Assembly: GCA_902464565.1 (NCBI GenBank)
Contig: CABQJV010000019.1
Location: 1-41,870 of the forward strand
Length of the DNA: 41,870 nt
Reading direction: 5' to 3'
DNA from: an uncultured Collinsella sp.
GTDB taxonomy: Bacteria > Actinomycetota > Coriobacteriia > Coriobacteriales > Coriobacteriaceae
The notes under the pieces are model-generated. The model searched no databases. It had not been told where the DNA came from and saw only the letters and a program-made list of their open reading frames with translations. Below are positions 8,559 to 15,631 of this stretch, piece by piece (position 1 is the first letter of the stretch; every line of letters starts with the position of its first letter). Made by a program: the position numbers and the translations under genes.

Positions 8559-9980
8559 ATGACCAACCCCATGCAGTTCCCCGACGGCTTTGTATTTGGC
8601 GGCGCCACCGCCGCTTACCAGGTTGAGGGTGAGACCCGCACGCACGGCAAGGGCAAAGTGCCCTGGGACGATTTCCTGGCAGCCCAGGGTCGCTTCTCCC
8701 CCGATCCCGCAAGCGACTTCTACAACAAGTACCCGGTCGATATCGACCTGTGCCAGCGCTTCGGCATCAACGGCATCCGCGTCTCCATCGCTTGGAGCCG
8801 CATCTTCCCCAACGGTACTGGCGAGATCAACCCCGAGGGTGTCGCCTTCTATCACGAGCTTTTCGCCACCTGCAACAAAGCCGGCGTTATCCCCTATGTC
8901 ACGCTCGATCACTTCGATACGCCCGAGGCCTTTTACCAGAACGGCGGCGAGGGTTTCCTGACGCGCACGACGATCGACGCCTTTGTCGAGTACGCCAAGT
9001 TCTGCTTTGCCGAGTTCACCGAGGTCAAGCACTGGTTTACCTTTAACGAGATTCCCGCGACCGCCGAGGGCAGCTTTATCGTCGGCAACTGGCCACACGG
9101 TGAGAAGTATCGCCTGGACAAGGCCTTCCAGCTTATGCACAACATGATGGTGGCCCATGCCAAGGCCGTCGTCGCCTTCCACGAGGGCGGCTTTGAGGGC
9201 GAGATCGGCATTGTCCAGAACCTGGAGCCCAAGTATCCCCTCGACCCCAACAATGCCGCCGACTGCGAGGCAGCTCGCATGGCCGACGTCATCAACAACC
9301 GTTGGGTACTCGACGCCACCTTCCGCGGCCACTATGCAGCCGACACCATGGAGGCTGCGACCAAGCTGGCCCATATCGCCGGCGGCGAGCTCGACGTCCG
9401 CGACGAGGACATTGCCGCGCTGACCGCCGCGCTCCCCTACAACGATTGCCTGGGCGTCAACACCTACAAGTGCCAGTTCCTGCGTGCCGCCGAGGGCGAA
9501 AACAACATCAACCACAATGGCACCGGCGACAAGGGCTCCTCTCGCTGGTTCCTCAAGGGCGTGGGCGAGTCATGCGTGCGCGAAGGCGTACCCACCACCG
9601 ATTGGGACTGGATCATCTATCCCGAGGGCCTCTACGACCTGCTGCTTCGCATTAAGAACGATTACCCCAACTACAAGAAGATCTACATCACCGAGAACGG
9701 CATGGGCTATAAGGACGACTTCGAGGACGGCTTTATCGACGACGCCCCTCGCATCGACTACATGCGTCAGCATCTCGCGTGGATCCTCAAGGCAATCGAC
9801 GGCGGCGTAAACGTCGACGGTTACTTTGTGTGGTCGCTGCAGGACCAGTTCTCCTGGACCAACGGCTATAACAAGCGCTACGGCCTGTTCTACATCGACT
9901 TTGAGACACAGAAGCGCTATCCCAAGGCGAGCGCGTACTGGTACAAGAACGTCGCGGAGACCGGCCTGCTTATGGCCTAG
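8559..9980 (+). CDS. lacG: 6-phospho-beta-galactosidase (cassette 2)
   Basis: This cytoplasmic GH1 enzyme is predicted to split lactose-6-phosphate into galactose-6-phosphate and glucose. At 473 residues it has the standard LacG length and matches LacG closely (FVFGGATAAYQVEG start, NYKKIYITENGMGYKD, ASAYWYK near the end). The acid/base E164 is in FTFNEI and the nucleophile E379 in ITENG. SWTNGYNKRYG keeps the phosphate-binding Ser, Lys and Tyr. AGAAAGG lies just upstream of the ATG. It is more typical of LacG than the cassette 1 enzyme, which suggests the two cassettes handle different phospho-glycosides. It is followed by a strong terminator and repeat copies 7 and 8. Confidence 0.9.
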   Translation: MTNPMQFPDGFVFGGATAAYQVEGETRTHGKGKVPWDDFLAAQGRFSPDPASDFYNKYPVDIDLCQRFGINGIRVSIAWSRIFPNGTGEINPEGVAFYHELFATCNKAGVIPYVTLDHFDTPEAFYQNGGEGFLTRTTIDAFVEYAKFCFAEFTEVKHWFTFNEIPATAEGSFIVGNWPHGEKYRLDKAFQLMHNMMVAHAKAVVAFHEGGFEGEIGIVQNLEPKYPLDPNNAADCEAARMADVINNRWVLDATFRGHYAADTMEAATKLAHIAGGELDVRDEDIAALTAALPYNDCLGVNTYKCQFLRAAEGENNINHNGTGDKGSSRWFLKGVGESCVREGVPTTDWDWIIYPEGLYDLLLRIKNDYPNYKKIYITENGMGYKDDFEDGFIDDAPRIDYMRQHLAWILKAIDGGVNVDGYFVWSLQDQFSWTNGYNKRYGLFYIDFETQKRYPKASAYWYKNVAETGLLMA

Positions 9981-10002
9981 TTTCCGCCGCATACCCCCTG
10001 TC

Positions 10003-10045
10003 GGCCGCATGCGAATCCCTCCACGGGTTCGCATGCGGCCTTTTT
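10003..10045 (+). terminator. Terminator of the lacE2-lacG2 operon
   Basis: A long stem (GGCCGCATGCGAA pairing with TTCGCATGCGGCC) with a small loop is followed by TTTTTGTTTTT. This is a strong plus-strand intrinsic terminator. Confidence 0.9.
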
Positions 10046-10070
10046 GTTTTTGGTGGGCCCGAACGGATCA

Positions 10071-10134
10071 TTCGTCTCGATCTGTAACATCTAACTGGGA
10101 TTTTCGGTCTTAAATGTTACAGATCGAGACAAAC
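10071..10134 (+). repeat. Palindromic extragenic repeat, copy 7 (type I loop)
   Basis: The arms TTCGTCTCGATCTGTAACA and TGTTACAGATCGAGACAAA pair almost perfectly, with CGATC/GATCG in the variable columns. The loop is type I like (CTAACTGGGATTTTCGG). Confidence 0.8.
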
Positions 10135-10150
10135 AGGAGTCCGGTCAAAA

Positions 10151-10210
10151 AATCTCAATCTGTAACACGTAGCCCACTTTCGACCGTCTACCTGTTACAG
10201 ATCAAGACAA
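10151..10210 (+). repeat. Palindromic extragenic repeat, copy 8 (type II loop)
   Basis: The arms AATCTCAATCTGTAACA and TGTTACAGATCAAGACA enclose a type II loop (CGTAGCCCACTTTCGACCG), with inner GTAG pairing with CTAC. Copies 7 and 8 close the right edge of cassette 2 and occupy most of the 9981-10345 gap together with the Fic operator. Confidence 0.8.
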
Positions 10211-10262
10211 TAAGATAGTCAAATCCGAACTTTCCAAGCAGTTATGAAGCATGGTTTCTAGT

Positions 10263-10337
10263 TTTCGGTATCACGAACATACTTTCGGTATCATTTAATG
10301 GTATTATGATATCGAAAGTATGTTCGTGATACCGAAA
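10263..10337. promoter_or_regulatory. Palindromic operator and leader hairpin of the fic gene
   Basis: Two 31-base arms (10263-10293 and 10307-10337) are complementary with one mismatch around a 13-base AT-rich spacer. Each arm itself holds two copies of TTTCGGTATCA, so there are four half sites. The right arm ends in CCGAAA, running into the AAGGAG ribosome-binding site at 10336-10341. A DNA-bound repressor or the folded leader RNA could therefore control Fic synthesis. Confidence 0.8.
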
Positions 10338-10345
10338 GGAGCCGC

Positions 10346-11578
10346 ATGCGCCAGTTCGATTACACCACAGTCCCAGCGGAACTCGAAGCAACTCCAATCA
10401 CCAACCTCCTCCTCTCGATACGCGAGCATAAAGGCCGACAGCTTGCTCTGAGTCAAGTCAAACCCGAACTTCTATCGTCACTTATGGAGGAAGCTAAGAT
10501 CCAAAGCACCCAATCCTCCAACGGACTTGAAGGAATTGTTACCACCCAAAAAAGACTCAAAGCAATCATGGCGTATTCCGCCAAGCCAAGCTCCCGCGCA
10601 GAGGAAGAAATCGCTGGATACCGAGATGCGCTGTCGCTTATTCACGAGCAGCACGATTTCATTCCCGTAACGCCATCGGTCATTTTGCAGTTGCATCGTG
10701 ACCTCATGGTACACACAGCAATCTCGTATGGGGGCCATTGGAAAGATAGCGATAACGAAATCATCTCCATCGACGATCAAGGCAATCGATTTGTGCGCTT
10801 TAGGCCGCCTTCGGCCCTAGCAACCCCCGGACTTATCGAAGAAGCCTGTCGGTCCCTCAACGACGCCTTATCTCGTCAAGTTTGCGACCCCCTCCTTATA
10901 TCATTCCGCTTCATCTTCGATTTTGTCAGCATTCATCCCTTCAACGATGGCAATGGCAGGATGAGCCGGCTCCTTACAACGCTGCTACTCGAAAAGACTG
11001 GATACGACGTTGCGCGTTACATCAGCATCGAACGACTTATTGAAGACAACAAGGCGCTCTACTACAACGCCCTCGCTGCAAGCTCCATTGGATGGAATGA
11101 AAATCAAAACACCGAAGCACCCTTTATCCGTTTCATGCTCGGAACAACCCTGGCCGCCTACCGACAGCTCGAGCAGCGTACCCTAATTGAATCAAGCACT
11201 CGTCCCATGTCGAAGCAAGCGCGCATCGCCGTTCTATTTCAACAGAGACCCGGCGTCATTAAGAAATCCGACATCCGATCCAACTGCCCCGATATCAGCG
11301 AGGTTACCGTTAAACGAACCCTCGGTCAGCTTGTTAGTTGCAGCGCAATCGAAAAAACAGGAGCGGGTCGTTCGACGGGCTACATACTCAAAGACGTCCA
11401 TGCTCTAGAACTATTCTTGCAATCCACAATACCCGATAGCGAGGCCGCAATAACAAAAGAGGCTCCAAAGGATAAGCTCCTTGAACGTGTAAACCACGCC
11501 GAGGATGAAAGCAGAGAGGGGCTCTATGAAGACTACGATTCATTCTCAAGGGACATAAAGACGAAATACGGAGTCTAG
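10346..11578 (+). CDS. Fic-domain protein with N-terminal inhibitory motif and C-terminal winged helix
   Basis: Fic enzymes transfer AMP or other nucleotide moieties to protein targets. The catalytic motif HPFNDGNGRMSR is intact at residues 197-208 with His197. The class II inhibitory motif [S/T]xxxE[G/N] is visible as S58-NGL-E62-G63, so the enzyme is probably self-inhibited and needs no separate antitoxin. The C-terminal part (about 285-350, with SEVTVKRTLGQLV) looks like a winged helix typical of long Fic proteins and could bind the palindrome in front of the gene. AAGGAG is five bases before the ATG. The codon choice is visibly less GC-rich than in the lac genes, consistent with horizontal acquisition. 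Targets are unknown. Confidence 0.9.
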   Translation: MRQFDYTTVPAELEATPITNLLLSIREHKGRQLALSQVKPELLSSLMEEAKIQSTQSSNGLEGIVTTQKRLKAIMAYSAKPSSRAEEEIAGYRDALSLIHEQHDFIPVTPSVILQLHRDLMVHTAISYGGHWKDSDNEIISIDDQGNRFVRFRPPSALATPGLIEEACRSLNDALSRQVCDPLLISFRFIFDFVSIHPFNDGNGRMSRLLTTLLLEKTGYDVARYISIERLIEDNKALYYNALAASSIGWNENQNTEAPFIRFMLGTTLAAYRQLEQRTLIESSTRPMSKQARIAVLFQQRPGVIKKSDIRSNCPDISEVTVKRTLGQLVSCSAIEKTGAGRSTGYILKDVHALELFLQSTIPDSEAAITKEAPKDKLLERVNHAEDESREGLYEDYDSFSRDIKTKYGV

Positions 11579-11643
11579 TCATATCCCAGAATAGCCTCAT
11601 CCTTGTTGCCCAAAGTTATTTACGCGTCATTGTGAAGCGATAA

Positions 11644-11661
11644 CCCCTGCGCCGGCAGGGG
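11644..11661. terminator. Weak hairpin between convergent fic and deoR genes
   Basis: CCCCTGC pairs with GCAGGGG around GCCG. No good T run is present on either side, so this is only a possible terminator for the convergent pair. Confidence 0.35.
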
Positions 11662-11685
11662 CAGAAGTATCGTCTGTAGCATTAG

Positions 11686-12450
11686 CTAGCAGATGACCTG
11701 CGTATGCTCCTCGATGGCGGCGCGATCCTCGGCGGCGATACTCGGCTCGCACACCACGGCGTCCAAACTGTCCAGGCGGCAGAAGGTGTAGAAGTCGCGC
11801 TTGCCGATCTTACTGGAATCGGCGATCAGATAGCGTGAATCGGCCTTGCTAAAGGCGAGCTGCTGGATACGACCCTCATCCATATTGGACGTAGACACGT
11901 CGCCATCCAGAATGCCGTTAGCGCCGATAAACGCCGCGTCGATGCCCAGTGCACGCAGGGTATCCTCGGCCGTTGGTCCCACAAAAGCGGCGGTGCGGCG
12001 ACGGTACATGCCGCCTACCAGGCACAGGTCACAGTCCTCGCGCGGCTCGAGCAGGTTAAAGACCGAAAGCGAGTTAGTCACGATGCGCAGGCGGCACGCC
12101 GGCAGCATCGAGGCCATCTGCTCCACCGTAGTGCCCGTGCCCAAAAAGATGGTCGAGCCTTCCTCGATAAGCTCCACGGCGCGGCGCGCGATCTGCAACT
12201 TTTCCTCGGCATGCTTGGTGCGCTTTTCGCTGTGCGAATACTCATGGCGCAACATAGCATGTGGACGGCCCTGCGCACTACGGGCGCCGCCGTGCACGCG
12301 TTCGATCTCGCCCAGGCTCGCAAGTTCCTCAAGGTCGCGGCGGATCGTCATGTCCGAGACGCCTAACGCATCCGAAATCTCCTTGACCGAGACCGTGCCC
12401 TGCTCTTCGAGCAGCTGACGAACCCTATCCTGTCGCTCTGCCTTAATCAC
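11686..12450 (-). CDS. DeoR-family transcriptional regulator
   Basis: This sugar-phosphate-responsive repressor has 254 residues, the standard DeoR length. The N-terminal HTH is unmistakable (VSVKEISDALGVSDMTIRRDLEEL, about residues 18-41) and is followed by ERVHGGAR. The C-terminal DeoRC domain contains FLGTGTTVEQMA and GANGI. Translation probably starts at GTG 12450, with GAGGA six bases upstream. It is divergent from galM across 206 bases and is the obvious candidate regulator of that gene. Its effector is not evident from the sequence. Confidence 0.88.
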   Translation of the reverse strand: MIKAERQDRVRQLLEEQGTVSVKEISDALGVSDMTIRRDLEELASLGEIERVHGGARSAQGRPHAMLRHEYSHSEKRTKHAEEKLQIARRAVELIEEGSTIFLGTGTTVEQMASMLPACRLRIVTNSLSVFNLLEPREDCDLCLVGGMYRRRTAAFVGPTAEDTLRALGIDAAFIGANGILDGDVSTSNMDEGRIQQLAFSKADSRYLIADSSKIGKRDFYTFCRLDSLDAVVCEPSIAAEDRAAIEEHTQVIC

Positions 12451-12656
12451 GATGAATCCTCGCCGTTCTTTGCGCGCATATCATTCAAACAGTAACGAAC
12501 AAATTGTATCAGACTCGTACGCGTCACAAATGAACGCCCGCGCAGCTCCAATCATCACTTTTTTGAGAAAAATACCCCCTGCTTTAGTGGGGTGTAGTGA
12601 TAATCTCGCCTGTTCGCGCTATAGTTTGTCGGAAATACCTCGATGTTAGGAACCAA

Positions 12657-13709
12657 ATGATCACTTCCGAGCTTTTCGGCACCGCGCCGTGCGGTACCCC
12701 CGTTCATCGTTACACCCTCAACGGGACCGAGATCTGCGTTCGCATTATGGACTATGGTGCCACCGTGTTGGGCATCGACGTGCCCGACATCCCCGGCAAC
12801 GTGCGCGATGTGGTGCTGGGCTTCGATAAGCTCGAGGATTACTTTGACAACCCCGCCTGCTTTGGCGCGACCATCGGCCCCGTGGCCAACCGTACTGCGG
12901 GTGCCACGATCACCATTGACGGTACGGGCTGGCATATGCCAGCCAACGAAGGCGTCAACAACCTGCACAGCGATCTTGAGCATGGCCTGCACAAGCGCGT
13001 GTGGGATGTTGAGCTCGACGAGGTCCACAATGCCGTGCGCATGACCACCTCGCTTAAGGATGGCGAGCTGGGCCTGCCCGGCAACCGCACGTTTACGGCC
13101 GTGTTTACCGTAACGCGCACCGGTTGCTTCCGTATCGAATATGGCTGTGAGAGCGACCGCGCCACGTACGTGTCCATGACCAACCACACGTACTTTAACC
13201 TTGCCGGCCACAACGCCGGCATGGACTGTGAGCACTTCTTTGTTGCTAACGCTGCCCACTACCTGCCCATCAACGAGCAGAACATTCCCACCGGCGAGAT
13301 CGCTCCGGTCGAGGGCACGCCATTTGACTTCCGTGAGCTGCGCCCCGTCGCGCCTGGCATGGAGGCCGACGATCCGCAGATTAAGCAGGCACGCGGCTAC
13401 GACCACTGCCTGTGCATCGATGACTATCAATACGGTCGCAACCTGCGCCGCGCCCTGCATGTCGAGGAGATGTGGACCGGCCGCGAGCTGGACTACTACA
13501 CCACCGCCCCGGGCGTGCAGCTCTACACTGGCAATTGGCTGGGCGACGAGCACGCCAAGGACGATGCCAACTATAGCTGGGGCGCCGGCTTTGCCCTCGA
13601 GGCAGAGATGTACCCCGACACGCCGCACCAGCCGCTGTTCCCGCAGGGCATTGTGGGCCCGGGTCACCCATACAGCAATGTGATCGAATACCACTTTATG
13701 AGGCACTAG
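12657..13709 (+). CDS. galM: Aldose 1-epimerase (galactose mutarotase)
   Basis: Mutarotase interconverts alpha and beta anomers of galactose or glucose in the cytoplasm. The 350-residue protein has the GalM hallmarks: MDYGATVLGIDVPD near the start, FGATIGPVANR, NNLHSDLEHGLHKRVW, TNHTYFNLAGHN with the catalytic His, and GVQLYTGNWLGDE with an EAEMYPDTPHQPLFP block holding the catalytic Glu region. The start at 12657 (MITSELFG) is backed by AGGA six bases upstream; an in-frame ATG at 12597 lacks a ribosome-binding site. TATAGT at about 12621-12626 could be a -10 element. It sits divergent from a DeoR regulator and ends at a strong terminator. Confidence 0.92.
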   Translation: MITSELFGTAPCGTPVHRYTLNGTEICVRIMDYGATVLGIDVPDIPGNVRDVVLGFDKLEDYFDNPACFGATIGPVANRTAGATITIDGTGWHMPANEGVNNLHSDLEHGLHKRVWDVELDEVHNAVRMTTSLKDGELGLPGNRTFTAVFTVTRTGCFRIEYGCESDRATYVSMTNHTYFNLAGHNAGMDCEHFFVANAAHYLPINEQNIPTGEIAPVEGTPFDFRELRPVAPGMEADDPQIKQARGYDHCLCIDDYQYGRNLRRALHVEEMWTGRELDYYTTAPGVQLYTGNWLGDEHAKDDANYSWGAGFALEAEMYPDTPHQPLFPQGIVGPGHPYSNVIEYHFMRH

Positions 13710-13735
13710 GCCCACAACGCGACATATTGCACAGC

Positions 13736-13771
13736 AACGCCCGCCGGCACCACCGCCGACGGGCGTTTTTT
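13736..13771 (+). terminator. Terminator of galM
   Basis: AACGCCCGCCGG pairs with CCGACGGGCGTT, followed by six T. Plus-strand intrinsic terminator 27 bases after the galM stop. Confidence 0.88.
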
Positions 13772-13822
13772 CATCTTTTGGGCTCAATTTCGCTGTGACT
13801 GTATGAGTGACATATCAAAACT

Positions 13823-13962
13823 ATGCCCATTTACTACGTTTAGCCCGGGATACTCGACCATGCACCGGTTTTTGCTAAATTCGCGAGCCGCCTACCTGCG
13901 GTTTTGTTTTTCTCAAATTCGACATGCTCGGCGATAGCCGATCAAACGTAGTAAATGGGCAT
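13823..13962. repeat. 140-bp palindromic element with 19-bp perfect terminal inverted repeats
   Basis: ATGCCCATTTACTACGTTT at 13823-13841 is perfectly inverted at 13944-13962. Imperfect complementarity continues inward, around CCGGG/CGGC and ACCATGC/GACATGC. No reading frame lies inside. It fills most of the 326-base gap between galM and the lone EIIB gene. It may be a non-autonomous mobile element or a structured extragenic repeat; no target duplication was evident. Confidence 0.7.
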
Positions 13963-14035
13963 TGTTTTTGACAGGCAGCATCGCACGCGTCCCTCGCAAG
14001 GGCAAAATGATTCGTTTTTCTCCGTCCCCAAGGGA

Positions 14036-14518
14036 TCAGTTGAACAGATTGCCGATGGGGTCGGGATTGGAGCTGGGGAGATAGCGGATTTCTAGTTCTA
14101 TGTCGAGCTTTTGCAGCTCTCTGAGAGCAGCGACGTCCGCATCGTCTGTGGCGACTGCGGGCGCTGCGGGATGCTTGCCCTCCCCTGCCTGCATATGGCC
14201 AATGCTGATCTTGGTGATCGGCACGCCACCCTTAACCAGCGCGAGTGCATCGGCGGGTGAGGCCACCATGATCAGAATCAATTGGCGCGGCGTTGCGGTA
14301 TGAATGATGTCGATGGCCCTTTGCACCGAGAAAAACCTTGTCCAAACGCCTTCTGGCGCCGCCACCCTCATGGGTGCCCATTGGCGCGAATCCGCCGCAA
14401 TCTCGTCGTTGACGATTAGGACAAGGTTGGAGCCCACGGCTTCGTTCCACAGCTCAACGTCTTGCCCGTAAATGAAACGGTCATCGATACGTGTAAGAAG
14501 GATCTTGGGTTGTGCCAT
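14036..14518 (-). CDS. Orphan mannose-family PTS EIIB with His-to-Tyr substitution
   Basis: The 160-residue protein has the full EIIB-Man fold and length and begins MAQPKILLTRIDDRF. In active members the next residues are IHGQ or VHGQ with the phosphorylated His. Here the sequence is RFIYGQ, so position 17 (codon at 14468-14470, TAC) is Tyr. The paralogue at 24256-23774 keeps RLVHGQ at the same position. Without the His it cannot accept phosphate from EIIA in the usual way. No EIIA, EIIC or EIID gene is adjacent. It may be a decaying relic, a dominant sensor or a regulatory partner. Similar C-terminal regions (PSSNP / PSTPV) show the two genes share ancestry. Confidence 0.85.
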   Translation of the reverse strand: MAQPKILLTRIDDRFIYGQDVELWNEAVGSNLVLIVNDEIAADSRQWAPMRVAAPEGVWTRFFSVQRAIDIIHTATPRQLILIMVASPADALALVKGGVPITKISIGHMQAGEGKHPAAPAVATDDADVAALRELQKLDIELEIRYLPSSNPDPIGNLFN

Positions 14519-14675
14519 CGCTGCCCCATTCTGCTTGAGACCCGTAAGAGCAAGACATCACGCCTCTAATATTAGTGCATTTAAAGTGAGAAAAGCCGTC
14601 AGAACACTTGCGCGGATTTGCGATGTCCCGTATCATAGACAGCCGTTGACGCCTCAGTTGCGTCACCATATGGCC

Positions 14676-14751
14676 GCCAGCGTAGCTCAGTTGGTAGAGC
14701 ACCGCTCTCGTAAAGCGGGGGTCACCGGTTCGAGCCCGGTCGCTGGCTCCA
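14676..14751 (+). tRNA. tRNA-Thr (anticodon CGT)
   Basis: A complete cloverleaf is readable. The acceptor arm GCCAGCG pairs with CGCTGGC. The D arm is GCTCAGTTGGTAGAGC. The anticodon stem CCGCT/AGCGG holds the loop CTCGTAA with CGT at 14709-14711. The T arm is CCGGTTCGAGCCCGG. The 3' CCA is encoded. It reads ACG threonine codons and stands alone, followed by its own terminator. Confidence 0.97.
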
Positions 14752-14762
14752 TTGCACAAGAT

Positions 14763-14786
14763 AGCCGCCTTCGGGCGGCTTTTTTG
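14763..14786 (+). terminator. Terminator of tRNA-Thr
   Basis: AGCCGCC-TTCG-GGCGGCT followed by six T, a compact intrinsic terminator 12 bases after the tRNA. Confidence 0.92.
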
Positions 14787-14851
14787 TTGCCAATTTCGGG
14801 CGCATATCCGCCAATCCAAGCACAACGCCGCCGGCAGCTCCCCTACTCAAC

Positions 14852-14901
14852 AAAAAGCCCCGCCAACCGCAATCCCCAAGGGAACCGCGATTAACGGGGC
14901 T
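14852..14901 (-). terminator. Terminator downstream of yhcH
   Basis: Read on the minus strand, AGCCCCG and CGGGGCT form a stem with extra pairing around GCGGTT/AACCGC, followed by five T. It ends the minus-strand sugar operon that finishes with yhcH. Confidence 0.7.
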
Positions 14902-14960
14902 CAAGCGCGCCCCTCAATGGAATCCACGCCAGCATACGAACAACTCAGCCGAGTAGCTCG

Positions 14961-15434
14961 CTACTCCTCCCAGTAAGCATCTGCAAGCAGCTTAAAGCAA
15001 ATCTTCTTAACCGGCTGCGCGCCATCGCCCGGGAACTCGAGCGTGGGCATATGAGGCTCGCCGGCAACGAACAGCGCGAACTTGTCGTCGGCAAGATCGC
15101 CGGCGATCGAAGCGTCGGAATCGACCAGATCGTAGTCGTCCTTCTCGTCAAACTCCTGAACCAGCGTCAGGCTGCCCGTGGCAACCTTAAAGGCCTCGCG
15201 ACCCTCGACGTCGATCTGCAGGTCGTGATAGCGCTGATGCGTCTCGTAGTGGGCCTCGGCCTCGGGACGCGTCGTGGGCGCCATGACGTTCGCAAAGACC
15301 TTATCGCCCAGAATCGGATGGCTGCCGACCTCGAGCTCCGCCGGGTCGTTCTCCTCGAGCCAGTCGATCAACACGTCGAGGCCCTTGAGCATTCCGCGAT
15401 ACTCCTCGATATCGCCCAATGCACCGTAAATCAT
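14961..15434 (-). CDS. YhcH/YjgK/YiaL (DUF386) family protein
   Basis: Members of this cupin-like family are about 150 residues and are found in sugar operons. Some act as anomerases for sialic acid or as the EbgC-type beta subunit of beta-galactosidase. The 157-residue sequence starts MIYGALGDIEEYRG and contains the conserved HYETHQRYHDLQIDVEG block, where the His residues are predicted metal ligands. The C-terminal KKICFKL motif is also present. GAGGGGA lies upstream of the ATG. It is the last gene of a minus-strand block behind the LacC-like kinase. A role in processing the anomeric form of an imported sugar is an inference from family and context. Confidence 0.85.
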   Translation of the reverse strand: MIYGALGDIEEYRGMLKGLDVLIDWLEENDPAELEVGSHPILGDKVFANVMAPTTRPEAEAHYETHQRYHDLQIDVEGREAFKVATGSLTLVQEFDEKDDYDLVDSDASIAGDLADDKFALFVAGEPHMPTLEFPGDGAQPVKKICFKLLADAYWEE

Positions 15435-15466
15435 CTAAATCCCCTCTCGGATCGCTTCTTTGGCGG

Positions 15467-15598
15467 CTACTCGGCAAACGCGTTACCGACGCTGTTGCCA
15501 CCCACATACGCCTCGACCAGGGTAAGGTCGGGATTGAACACGACAAACTCGGCGTCGCGCCCCGGCATAATGCTACCGCACTTGTCGTCGACATGAGC
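15467..15598 (-). pseudogene. C-terminal remnant of a second N-acetylglucosamine-6-phosphate deacetylase
   Basis: This stretch encodes 43 residues ending in a stop, reading DKCGSIMPGRDAEFVVFNP and then the LTLVEAYVGG block. The C-terminus of the intact nagA at 18325-19494 reads DKCGSIMPGRDADFVVFDH then LTLVETYVGG. Identity is very high, and both end NAF(A/T)E. The rest of the gene is missing; homology breaks just after the kinase stop codon, and an upstream in-frame stop follows. It lies between the kinase and yhcH. It is a truncated second nagA copy, by deletion or a recombination junction. Confidence 0.85.
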
Positions 15599-15631
15599 TA
15601 GCAAGCGATGCCGGGGCCGTCACCCAAGCTC

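Noticed and set aside
7950..9515. A 521-codon minus-strand frame spanning lacE2 and lacG2
   Set aside because: It crosses two well-supported plus-strand genes and shows only shadow composition.
91..10210. Type III toxin-antitoxin RNA repeats
   Set aside because: Such antitoxin repeats are short direct repeats directly upstream of one toxin gene. These palindromes occur at three sites without a ToxN-like gene.
10346..11578. Fic plus separate antitoxin pair
   Set aside because: No small gene precedes the Fic gene, and the inhibitory motif is inside the protein itself.
12555..13787. A 410-codon minus-strand frame opposite galM
   Set aside because: It overlaps the complete galM gene and its terminator and carries no recognisable motif.
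15301..15594. A 97-codon minus-strand frame over the yhcH start
   Set aside because: It is out of frame with both yhcH and the NagA remnant and has shadow composition; the remnant frame is the meaningful one.
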